A DNA stretch of 5,232 nucleotides, from assembly GCA_045542375.1 (NCBI GenBank), contig JAZQKW010000045.1, forward strand, positions 1-5,232, read 5' to 3'. Source of the stretch: Eshraghiella sp045542375. Its GTDB lineage: Bacteria; Bacillota; Clostridia; Lachnospirales; Lachnospiraceae. Under the pieces are notes generated by a model. It was not told where the DNA came from, did no database searches, and was given only the letters and a program-made list of their open reading frames with translations. This document shows positions 1 through 5,232 of this stretch, one piece after another (the first letter of the stretch is position 1; each line of letters begins with the position of its first letter). A program made the position numbers and the translations under genes.

Positions 1-2436
1 TATCTCTTCCGCCTTCTCTATCAATTCCTCCAATGAATATATCGGAACTCTCCAGAGGTCCTCCGCCATAATGCCAATGACCATGTAGCCTTCTTTTGCA
101 TTAACGTATTTAAGATTGTCAATCTCGGCTATGAGGTTGTAATCTCTGTCAAAGCAATATCCGCACATGTCGCCAATAACGTATGTGTTGCCTTCCCTGT
201 CATCCTTATATAGCTGAACAGGGATGCTTTCGATATCTGTTAACGAATTAATAACCTTTTTGGTGGTTACATCATAAATCTCCATTGTCCTGTCCAAATA
301 TGCAACCATGGCTACATTGTCGTCAACATAAAGTATATTGGCTACAAGTTCAGGATTAGGCACGCCAATTTTTACGGCATCATCCGTGCAATCTTTAAAT
401 TCAAGCCAAAGTTCGTCCATAGCCTTTAACAATGCCTCGTCTGCAACATAGGCTTCCTTATCCTGATTATCTGTAATTCCATATTTTATTATGTAATTGC
501 TTGCCATAGGTAATACAAGGAAACCATCTTCGCATATTTTAAGGTTATCAATCTTGCTAACGTTACACTCAAGGTAGTATTCCATTCCGTACATTTTGCG
601 GTCAAAAATATTGAATGCTATAACCTGCCCTTTAATATCAAGTATCTGACCGTAGCCTGTTGAACTAAGGACAAAGTCAGCGATTCCTTCCAAGGTTGAA
701 TCCTTGTAGTGTTCATTACCGGTCTTGCCTTCGAGGCATATAAGCTCGTCATAAGATGAAAAAACAACGTATGATTCTCCATCTTTTTCAATAACCTCCA
801 TGTTGCTAATTACTCTGTCATCGTATTTTTTCTGCCATACAATTTTGCCGCTGCTTTGGTCTATGGCATAGATTGCGCCGTATTCATCTTCTACACTGCT
901 GCTAAAATTGTTGCTGAGTATGTATATGTATTCGCCTATGATTTTGGCTTCATCCAGATATTTATATGCTGTTAAGTATTCAGTATTTTTGCCTGACTTA
1001 ACATCCACAATTCTAAGGCTGCAAGGAGGCTCTGCTACATTTAATGTCTCATCTCGGTCTTCTTCAATGTATATTAATTGGTCATCGCACCACAAAATAT
1101 CAGACTCAACCACTTTATTTTTCTCCGGTTCTGCCTGATATACAGTTTCTCCGGTGGTTACGTCGTACACTGTAACTACATCAAGATTGTTAACTGCAAT
1201 GTATTTTCCTGTGTCGGAGCCTTTTATGCACATAACGTAGCTTGCGTCATCAACCATAACCTTGTCTTCATTGTTAGTGATGTTCCTTACAACTACTTTG
1301 CTATCTTTGTTGAGATAATATATCCCGGTATCACCTACAAAGCCGATATAGCTTGAATAACTTCTGTCCGTTGCAACATCATCAGCCTGACTTACAAGCT
1401 TTCCTGTTGTTACATCCCACACATACACTTTTTGAGTTTTATCTATTGCCATCACGTATTTTCCGGATGCTGAAAGCTGTATGCCTTTTATGTTCGCCTG
1501 AGCTGTAAGCTGTGTCTGGGCTTTATTGCTGGTTCCTATGTCGTATATTCTTAATGCCTGAGTAAGGGCATATCTTCCCTTAGCTGTATATGGCATGTCG
1601 ATTCCTTCATAATTAGTAAGACTGGAAAGTGCAGTGCTTATGGCATCCATTCTTCTGTCCTGTTCCAGATACTCTAAAGACTTATTTGAAAGATTTTCCG
1701 CCTGATTAAGCAACAGTTTCTCGTTCTGAGAGGCTATTTCTGCCTTCTGATTATTGATAATAAGTGCACTCGTTACACCTGCAATTCCAACGGCAAGTCC
1801 AAGGCCTGCTGCCGACATTGTTGCAGTAAGCACTCTTTTCACCTTACGTTCTCTGTGCCTCTGACGCAAATCATCATATTCAAGGCCAAAAATCGGAGCG
1901 ATAACTCGCAAAAGTTCTGTCTTAAGAAGTGAACACATACGGCGTCTTGATGCAGCTCTGATGTCTGCTGCCAATGGTTCAATCTCCTTGCGGCGAATGG
2001 TCTCCACACCATTTACCACAACCGTCTCTTCTTCGTATAAAAGTTCTTCCGGGAACGAATCTTCTGGTTCACCTTCTATAAGCACGGTAAGAATCTTATT
2101 CCTTCCGTGAAATTTAATAAACGTCTCTATTTCTTTGCGACACCACACCGATTCTTTGATACGTGGTGAGCATATTACAATAAGATATTCTGAGCCATTA
2201 AGTGCCTGAATAATAGGGTCTTCCAGATTATTAGTAATCGTAAGTTCCTCCTTATCCCTAAACACACGCTCTATCTTGGTCTTATTTAATCCCTTTTTCT
2301 TCTTAACATTCTTAGGTAATTTGAATTCTTCAAGATACTTCTGAATCTTTTCTGCTATAAATCGGTCAAGCTCTGTATGTCTGTAGCTTATAAATGCGTC
2401 ATATTTGTAGTTCTTGCTTTCTCCGTTATCGTACAT
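1..2436 (-). CDS. TIR-domain membrane protein with C-terminal WD40/PQQ-like beta-propeller (3' end outside window)
   Basis: An open frame of 812 codons runs from ATG at 2436 to the window edge without a stop, so the C-terminus is missing. Residues about 10-125 form a TIR domain. It opens with YDAFISYRH (12-20), has VFRDKEEL near the BB-loop region (58-65), then LIVICSP (85-91) and SVWCRKEIETF (96-106). E102 sits where TIR NAD-hydrolases carry their catalytic glutamate. A very basic stretch (RQRHRERKVKR, 191-201) precedes one hydrophobic helix (about 203-226). A polar helical, possibly coiled-coil segment follows (227-275). Then comes a propeller with repeated strand motifs such as VWDVTTGKLV (339-348), VYDVTTGETV (423-432), AIDQSSGKIV (524-533) and IYDVTTKKVI (720-729). 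The positive-inside rule puts TIR in the cytoplasm and the propeller outside. The start is supported by GGGAG at 2445-2449, 8 nt upstream. It follows the ArsC-like gene by 3 nt. NADase activity, signalling or defence roles are inference; the domain calls are firm. Confidence 0.93.
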   Translation of the reverse strand, partial: MYDNGESKNYKYDAFISYRHTELDRFIAEKIQKYLEEFKLPKNVKKKKGLNKTKIERVFRDKEELTITNNLEDPIIQALNGSEYLIVICSPRIKESVWCRKEIETFIKFHGRNKILTVLIEGEPEDSFPEELLYEEETVVVNGVETIRRKEIEPLAADIRAASRRRMCSLLKTELLRVIAPIFGLEYDDLRQRHRERKVKRVLTATMSAAGLGLAVGIAGVTSALIINNQKAEIASQNEKLLLNQAENLSNKSLEYLEQDRRMDAISTALSSLTNYEGIDMPYTAKGRYALTQALRIYDIGTSNKAQTQLTAQANIKGIQLSASGKYVMAIDKTQKVYVWDVTTGKLVSQADDVATDRSYSSYIGFVGDTGIYYLNKDSKVVVRNITNNEDKVMVDDASYVMCIKGSDTGKYIAVNNLDVVTVYDVTTGETVYQAEPEKNKVVESDILWCDDQLIYIEEDRDETLNVAEPPCSLRIVDVKSGKNTEYLTAYKYLDEAKIIGEYIYILSNNFSSSVEDEYGAIYAIDQSSGKIVWQKKYDDRVISNMEVIEKDGESYVVFSSYDELICLEGKTGNEHYKDSTLEGIADFVLSSTGYGQILDIKGQVIAFNIFDRKMYGMEYYLECNVSKIDNLKICEDGFLVLPMASNYIIKYGITDNQDKEAYVADEALLKAMDELWLEFKDCTDDAVKIGVPNPELVANILYVDDNVAMVAYLDRTMEIYDVTTKKVINSLTDIESIPVQLYKDDREGNTYVIGDMCGYCFDRDYNLIAEIDNLKYVNAKEGYMVIGIMAEDLWRVPIYSLEELIEKAEEI

Positions 2437-2439
2437 ATC

Positions 2440-2796
2440 CTATTCTCCCTTCATCCTATCCTGCCATTCCTGTTCCCTGAAGCCTGTAAGCACATAATCC
2501 GTTCCTACCACTAGTGGTCTCTTTACCAACATCCCATCTGTAGCAAGAAGCTTAAGCTGTTCCTCTTCTGACATCTGAGGAAGCTTATCCTTTAACTGCA
2601 TATCCTTGTATATCAGTCCACTTGTATTAAAAAATTTCTTAAGCGGCAACCCACTCATATGATACCATTCCTTCAGTTCCTCGTATGTTGGATTCTGTTC
2701 CTTAATTGGTCGTTCTTCATATTCGATATTATTGTCTTCCAGCCATTTCAAGGCTCTGATACATGTACTGCATTTTCTGTATACTAAAACTAACAT
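2440..2796 (-). CDS. ArsC/Spx-family thioredoxin-fold protein
   Basis: The product has 118 residues, the normal length for the arsenate-reductase-like/Spx/YffB family. The N-terminus shows the first beta strand and the redox motif KCSTC (C9 and C12, a CxxC), then a helix and strand with EYEERPIKE (25-33). The middle carries SGLPLKKFFNTSG (48-60), and the C-terminal part has LLATDGMLVKRPLVV (83-97), whose R93-P94 pair is the conserved family signature. Members range from glutathione- or thioredoxin-linked arsenate reductases to the RNA-polymerase-binding regulator Spx. Nothing here separates these, and no other ars genes are nearby, so the substrate is unknown. The ATG at 2796 has GGAGGT (2803-2808) 6 nt upstream. 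A good promoter lies just before it, and the TIR gene begins 3 nt after its TAG, which implies co-transcription. Family membership is certain; arsenate reduction is not. Confidence 0.94.
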   Translation of the reverse strand: MLVLVYRKCSTCIRALKWLEDNNIEYEERPIKEQNPTYEELKEWYHMSGLPLKKFFNTSGLIYKDMQLKDKLPQMSEEEQLKLLATDGMLVKRPLVVGTDYVLTGFREQEWQDRMKGE

Positions 2797-2832
2797 TGTG
2801 ATACCTCCGTCTACAAATTAATCTTTACAGGA

Positions 2833-2861
2833 ATTGTACAACTTATTATCAATAATATCAA
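2833..2861 (-). promoter_or_regulatory. Sigma-A-type promoter for the ArsC-like/TIR operon
   Basis: On the minus strand a -35 box TTGATA (2856-2861) is followed by a 17-bp spacer and a -10 box TACAAT (2833-2838), so transcription should start near 2826. That leaves a leader of about 30 nt carrying the GGAGGT ribosome site. The spacer contains the exact inverted repeat TTATT-ATC-AATAA (plus strand 2843-2855), which could be an operator. The boxes are close to consensus and the spacing is ideal; use in vivo is inference. Confidence 0.65.
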
Positions 2862-2882
2862 ATTTTTTCTATTATCCCTATT

Positions 2883-3095
2883 CTATTTTCCAAAAATTAA
2901 AATGCCAAAGAAAATGATAACTCCTATCGCTGGGCATACTCCTACGATAATTGCAAGCAGGACCATTTTCCACCAATCAGATGATGCCCCGGAATTTGAA
3001 TAACTGTTGTGTGTGCTATTCTCATACACATTATATTCAATGTAGTCATCCACACAATCTTTATTTCCATCTCTATTCCAATCATATAACGCCAT
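2883..3095 (-). CDS. Small protein with N-terminal EF-hand-like loop and C-terminal membrane helix (70 aa)
   Basis: I know of no named family with an assigned function for this protein. Residues 5-16 read DWNRDGNKDCVD, which fits an EF-hand/dockerin-type Ca-binding loop (D5, N7, D9, G10, D13, D16), followed by a short amphipathic helix (DYIEYNVY). A Ser/Asn-rich linker (about 25-40) leads to WWK and a hydrophobic helix (about 44-68) with a central Pro55, ending in a single Lys. It is a paralogue of the 59-residue protein at 3499-3678: both share the DWNxxGxxDxxDxxIxY pattern. The start chosen is ATG at 3095, because AGGAGG (3104-3109) lies 8 nt upstream. The in-frame ATG at 3101 would leave only 2 nt. 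It is the last of the tiny-gene array, and no terminator is visible before the promoter of the ArsC-like gene. Calcium binding is inferred from the loop pattern alone. Confidence 0.82.
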   Translation of the reverse strand: MALYDWNRDGNKDCVDDYIEYNVYENSTHNSYSNSGASSDWWKMVLLAIIVGVCPAIGVIIFFGILIFGK

Positions 3096-3103
3096 AACCA
3101 TTA

Positions 3104-3109
3104 CCTCCT
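3104..3109 (-). promoter_or_regulatory. Ribosome binding site deciding the start of the 70-aa protein
   Basis: AGGAGG on the minus strand lies 2 nt from the ATG at 3101 but 8 nt from the ATG at 3095. Normal Shine-Dalgarno spacing therefore selects 3095, giving an N-terminus MALYDWN. Confidence 0.75.
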
Positions 3110-3118
3110 ATTTCTCTC

Positions 3119-3276
3119 TTAATAATATAGTTCTTTATGTACCTCTTCTGCATGTTCCATAATTTCTTCTAACCAGTCACAATGTCTGATTTCCATATGT
3201 CTTGTCCTAACTTAAGGCATTTTATACACACAAATCGGCTTCTATTCTTAGGATTTCCCATCTTATTTCTGCACAT
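3119..3276 (-). pseudogene. Degraded small cysteine-motif protein gene (internal deletion plus frame change)
   Basis: Two short frames lie end to end. The first starts at ATG 3276 behind AGGGGGTGAT (3281-3290), with the G-run 8 nt from the ATG. It encodes 35 residues, with C2, GNPKNRSRFVCIKCLK (7-22) and a Cys pair C17/C20, before stopping at 3169-3171. The second is in another frame (from about 3205, ATG at 3194-3196) and encodes MEIRHCDWLEEIMEHAEEVH and then KELYY, ending at 3119-3121. From memory, Firmicutes carry roughly 80-residue proteins that begin with a GNxxNRSRxVCxxCL motif and end with an ExRxCDxxxExxxxA...YY motif. They also have a Cys-containing middle that is absent here. I therefore read this as such a gene that lost about 30 central codons and its frame. 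The good ribosome site and position in the array suggest recent decay. Alternatively, the 35-residue peptide alone is made. The family match rests on recall, not a search. Confidence 0.55.
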
Positions 3277-3291
3277 ATGTATCACCCCCTG

Positions 3292-3486
3292 TCATCTAAT
3301 CCCCATCTTCGCATACACAATAACCCCCACAATGGTAAGTGCAATTCCCAGCCATTTCTGCCCATTTTCCTCTCCTGTACACGCCAGATATATCCCAACA
3401 ATCGGCATTGCTATTATTGCCAGCACTAACATTACTACACAACCCATTCCGCTATCATTTCTACCATTTCTACAATTGTGGCTCAT
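3292..3486 (-). CDS. Small two-helix membrane protein (64 aa)
   Basis: I do not recognise a function. The N-terminus (1-13, SHNCRNGRNDSG) is polar. Residues about 14-34 form a first hydrophobic helix (GCVVMLVLAIIAMPIVGIYL region). A short polar loop follows (TGEENGQKW, 37-45), then a second helix (about 46-60, LGIALTIVGVIVYAK) and a short basic tail ending in R64. This predicts a membrane hairpin with both ends on the same side. ATG at 3486 has AAGGAGGG (3493-3500) 6 nt upstream. That site overlaps the TAA stop (3499-3501) of the preceding 59-residue gene, so ribosomes finishing that gene would sit on this one's start. Similar hairpin proteins occur as orphan hypotheticals in Clostridia; that comparison is from memory. 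Confidence 0.75.
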   Translation of the reverse strand: MSHNCRNGRNDSGMGCVVMLVLAIIAMPIVGIYLACTGEENGQKWLGIALTIVGVIVYAKMGIR

Positions 3487-3498
3487 AATAAACCCTCC

Positions 3499-3678
3499 TT
3501 ACACAAATAAAATCAAAATACCAAGTACTAAAAGCACCACACCTATTACTACCATTACATCCTTACCACTACCAGAGTCTCCGGCAGGGGTTGTATTATT
3601 CGATATAGATCTGTGAATATGGTAGTTAATAAAAGCATCCTCCATATCAAATCTTCCATTGTTATTCCAATCACACAT
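3499..3678 (-). CDS. Small protein with EF-hand-like loop and C-terminal membrane helix (59 aa)
   Basis: This is a second, shorter member of the architecture seen at 2883-3095. Residues 3-14 are DWNNNGRFDMED, an EF-hand/dockerin-like loop with D3, N5, N7, G8, D11 and D14, then an amphipathic stretch (AFINYHIH). A Gly/Ser/Asn-rich linker (about 23-39) leads to a hydrophobic helix (41-59) that ends exactly at the C-terminus without any charged tail. Over the 20 residues from the first loop Asp it is identical to the 70-residue protein at 8 positions, several of them proposed Ca ligands. The start is ATG at 3678: AAGGAG (3687-3692) lies 8 nt upstream, and the nearby ATGs at 3683 and 3686 are in other frames. 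It is the first gene of the tiny-gene array and its stop overlaps the next gene's ribosome site. Function is unknown. Confidence 0.75.
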   Translation of the reverse strand: MCDWNNNGRFDMEDAFINYHIHRSISNNTTPAGDSGSGKDVMVVIGVVLLVLGILILFV

Positions 3679-3712
3679 AACATCATCTCCTTAAACATAA
3701 AATACGATTCAA

Positions 3713-3755
3713 AAATTATTACTCCCCTTCTCTTACATCAAATAATAATTCCCCT
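3713..3755. repeat. Pair of imperfect 16-bp direct repeats upstream of the tiny-gene array
   Basis: On the minus strand AGGGGAATTATTATTT (plus coordinates 3740-3755) and AGGGGAGTAATAATTT (3713-3728) match at 13 of 16 positions, with starts 27 bp apart. They lie 35-77 bp upstream of the ATG of the 59-residue gene, where a regulator could bind. The AT-rich half could match by chance; the shared AGGGGA core is the more telling part. Confidence 0.4.
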
Positions 3756-3829
3756 AATGTACAATAAAACGGACCATAGTTCAGTCGCCTCTAAAAACTT
3801 ATTTTCTTCCACAAAAGTACGTCAAAGGC

Positions 3830-3858
3830 TTGTATTCATGGCAGCAAAAAGATATAAT
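3830..3858 (+). promoter_or_regulatory. Promoter of the alpha-amylase gene
   Basis: A perfect -10 box TATAAT (3853-3858) is preceded by exactly 17 bp and a partial -35 box TTGTAT (3830-3835). Transcription would start near 3865, leaving only about 20 nt of leader with the ribosome site. The -35 box is weak (3 of 6 consensus bases), which may indicate dependence on an activator, but no operator could be identified. Confidence 0.6.
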
Positions 3859-3870
3859 CAATTCATATAT

Positions 3871-3876
3871 AGGAGG
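3871..3876 (+). promoter_or_regulatory. Amylase ribosome binding site with an overlapping two-codon ORF
   Basis: AGGAGG lies 8 nt before the ATG at 3885. A closer ATG at 3880 (3 nt spacing) opens only ATG-CAA-TGA, and its stop overlaps the true start. The site therefore fixes the amylase start at 3885. Confidence 0.8.
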
Positions 3877-3884
3877 TACATGCA

Positions 3885-5232
3885 ATGAGAAAAAATCTTA
3901 ACAAATTTTTAGCTCTGTTACTTGCACTTGTATTGTACGTTGGGGGATTTAGCAATACAAGTCATGCAGAAGCTGCAGTCCTTACTGATACAACTCAGAC
4001 AGTAGTGTCAGCTTCAGGTCAGCAGGATAATATTCAGGATGGTGTAACTCTACACTGTTGGAACTGGTCATACAAAAATATTGAGGCTAATATGGCACTG
4101 ATTGCATCTCTCGGTTACACAGCAATTCAGACCTCACCAATCCAGCAGTCCAAGGAAGGCACCAGTACATACTCAATGGACTCATGGTGGCTTTTATATC
4201 AGCCAATGGGCTTCCACATTGATAACACGGGACGAAGTGGTTTAGGAACCAAGGGAGAATTCACAAGCATGTGTAATGCAGCACACCGATACGGTGTAAA
4301 AGTAATTGTAGATATTGTTGCTAATCATACAGGTAATCAGACGAACCTGAATATTTCATCAGCAGTACCGGCAGATTTAAGGAACGACAGCAGTTGCTGG
4401 CACTATCAAGACGGAAAATTTGTTAACACAACCAACTACAACAGCAGATATGAGGTTACACAGTTTTGTATGAATGGTATTCCGGATTTGAACACAGGTA
4501 ATCCTAAGGTTCAAAACTACGTAATCGGACTTCTGAAGGAATGTATTGATGCAGGAGCAGACGGTTTCCGATTTGACGCAGCCAAGCATATTGAATTACC
4601 AAGTACTATAGACACAGATTATTGTGGCAGTAATTTTTGGCCTAATGTAATTAATTCGGCTACAACATACGCACAGGGTAAAGGAAAGGAATTATACTGC
4701 TATGGCGAGCTTTTGGATTCACCGGGCGGTGGTGTCCCTTCAAGTGCATACACTACATATATGAGCATAACTGATAACTCATGGGGCAATACCCTCAGAG
4801 GCAACATCAACGGAGGCAATTCTTCTTCCTACAGCCATGTATATCATAAGGGTGATGATGTACTTGCCAACAAGCTTGTATTATGGGCTGAATCCCATGA
4901 TACATTCGCAGGTGGCGAATCTAAGAACGTGTCTCAACAGAACATCAACAAGACTTGGGCACTGGTAGCTGCAAGAGCTGATGCAATGGGACTTTATTTC
5001 GCAAGACCTGGCAGTACCAATCTTAACAACACACCAATGGGTACTGCATCTGTTACAGGATGGGCTAATGCAGAAGTTGCCGCAGTTAACAAATTCCACA
5101 ATGCTTTTGTAGGACAGACAGAATATATATCTAATGAAGGTACTATTTCATACTGTGAAAGAGGAACCTCAGGTGTAGTATTGGTTAACTGTAGCGGAAC
5201 CAACAAATCAGTAAGTGTAACGGCTCACACCA
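3885..5232 (+). CDS. Secreted alpha-amylase, GH13 family, AmyE-like (3' end outside window)
   Basis: The frame is open from ATG 3885 to the window edge (449 codons). A Sec signal peptide is clear: basic MRKNLNK, a Leu-rich core (about 8-21) and a likely cut after SHA (28). The (beta/alpha)8 barrel follows, with all GH13 signatures: DIVANH (143-148), GFRFDAAKH (227-235, nucleophile D231), YGELL (273-277, acid/base E275) and ESHDT (336-340, D339). HCWNWSYKNI, YTAIQTSPIQQSKEG, the LYQP motif (104-107) and VNKFHNAFVGQ closely track Bacillus subtilis AmyE, pointing to subfamily GH13_28, whose members cut internal alpha-1,4 bonds of starch outside the cell. From about residue 412 the domain C beta-sandwich begins and is cut by the window. 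Starch-binding modules or wall anchors may follow, as in other Lachnospiraceae amylases. It has nine cysteines in the visible mature part, unlike AmyE. It is monocistronic in view, with its own promoter. Confidence 0.96.
   Translation, partial: MRKNLNKFLALLLALVLYVGGFSNTSHAEAAVLTDTTQTVVSASGQQDNIQDGVTLHCWNWSYKNIEANMALIASLGYTAIQTSPIQQSKEGTSTYSMDSWWLLYQPMGFHIDNTGRSGLGTKGEFTSMCNAAHRYGVKVIVDIVANHTGNQTNLNISSAVPADLRNDSSCWHYQDGKFVNTTNYNSRYEVTQFCMNGIPDLNTGNPKVQNYVIGLLKECIDAGADGFRFDAAKHIELPSTIDTDYCGSNFWPNVINSATTYAQGKGKELYCYGELLDSPGGGVPSSAYTTYMSITDNSWGNTLRGNINGGNSSSYSHVYHKGDDVLANKLVLWAESHDTFAGGESKNVSQQNINKTWALVAARADAMGLYFARPGSTNLNNTPMGTASVTGWANAEVAAVNKFHNAFVGQTEYISNEGTISYCERGTSGVVLVNCSGTNKSVSVTAHT

Larger units (their letters stand above)
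3679..3884. other. Divergent intergenic region between tiny-gene array and amylase
   Basis: This 206-bp AT-rich stretch must hold the promoters of both divergent transcripts. The amylase promoter is clear (3830-3858). For the minus-strand array only weak matches are visible, for example TTGATG with AATAAT at a short 15-bp spacing, so I do not call it. Two imperfect 16-bp copies lie near the minus-strand side (3713-3728 and 3740-3755). I saw no tRNA, strong hairpin or obvious catabolite-repression (cre) site. Confidence 0.6.

Noticed and set aside
908..1356. Two plus-strand open frames (908-1138 and 1078-1356)
   Set aside because: They lie antisense inside the propeller part of the TIR protein, have no ribosome site and encode no recognisable pattern.
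2797..2882. Rho-independent terminator after the 70-residue gene
   Set aside because: The region is AT-rich, with no GC stem followed by a T-run; its only clear inverted repeat sits in the promoter spacer.
3096..3101. Upstream in-frame ATG at 3101 for the 70-residue protein
   Set aside because: It is only 2 nt from AGGAGG; the ATG at 3095 has normal 8-nt spacing and aligns better with the paralogue.
3182..3616. Plus-strand open frame of 144 codons
   Set aside because: It is antisense to the 64- and 59-residue genes and the degraded gene, which have good ribosome sites and sensible products. The Pro/Ile/Thr-rich translation is typical of an antisense shadow.
3765..3790. Possible small hairpin or tRNA-like fragment (GACCATAGTTCAGTC)
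   Set aside because: Only three base pairs form at the ends, and no tRNA arms can be folded around it.
3800..3884. Catabolite-repression (cre) site for the amylase
   Set aside because: No stretch near the promoter matches the TGNAARCG-type core well enough.
3613..3888. Plus-strand open frame of 91 codons running into the amylase start
   Set aside because: It overlaps the start of the 59-residue gene and the amylase promoter, and has no ribosome site.
4377..5206. Minus-strand open frames inside the amylase (4377-4589, 4881-5099, 4994-5206)
   Set aside because: They are antisense to a well-conserved GH13 coding sequence and show no supporting signals.

Overview
The window looks like chromosomal DNA of a low-to-moderate GC anaerobic Firmicute. 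A Lachnospiraceae host (Butyrivibrio, Roseburia, Lachnospira or a relative) fits best. This rests on AGGAGG-type ribosome binding sites, a secreted AmyE-like GH13 amylase, a TIR/membrane/beta-propeller protein and a cluster of tiny membrane proteins of a style I associate with that family. Genus-level assignment is inference.

Layout. Everything from position 1 to 3678 is coded on the minus strand, and everything from 3885 to the right edge on the plus strand. Reading the minus strand in its direction of transcription gives: (1) a 59-residue protein with an N-terminal EF-hand-like loop and a C-terminal membrane helix (3499-3678); (2) a 64-residue protein with two membrane helices (3292-3486); (3) a broken small cysteine-motif gene (3119-3276); (4) a 70-residue second copy of the EF-hand-like/membrane-helix architecture (2883-3095); (5) after a good promoter, an ArsC/Spx-family thioredoxin-fold protein (2440-2796); (6) three bases later, a large TIR protein with one membrane helix and a beta-propeller ectodomain (1-2436, running off the left edge). 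On the plus strand a secreted alpha-amylase (3885-5232, running off the right edge) starts from its own promoter in a 206-bp divergent intergenic region.

How the genes may work together. The ArsC/Spx-like gene and the TIR gene almost certainly share a transcript and are probably translationally coupled. The tiny genes upstream form a tight array with 12-23 nt gaps and no visible terminator before the arsC-like promoter, so some read-through is possible. The most interesting reading is a membrane-associated sensing or conflict module: a cytoplasmic TIR domain joined through the membrane to an external propeller, accompanied by very small putative Ca-binding membrane proteins. This functional link is inference from proximity only. 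The amylase is an ordinary starch-degradation gene and is probably unrelated. No gene-free stretch exceeds about 206 bases, and no tRNA, rRNA, CRISPR or insertion sequence was seen.
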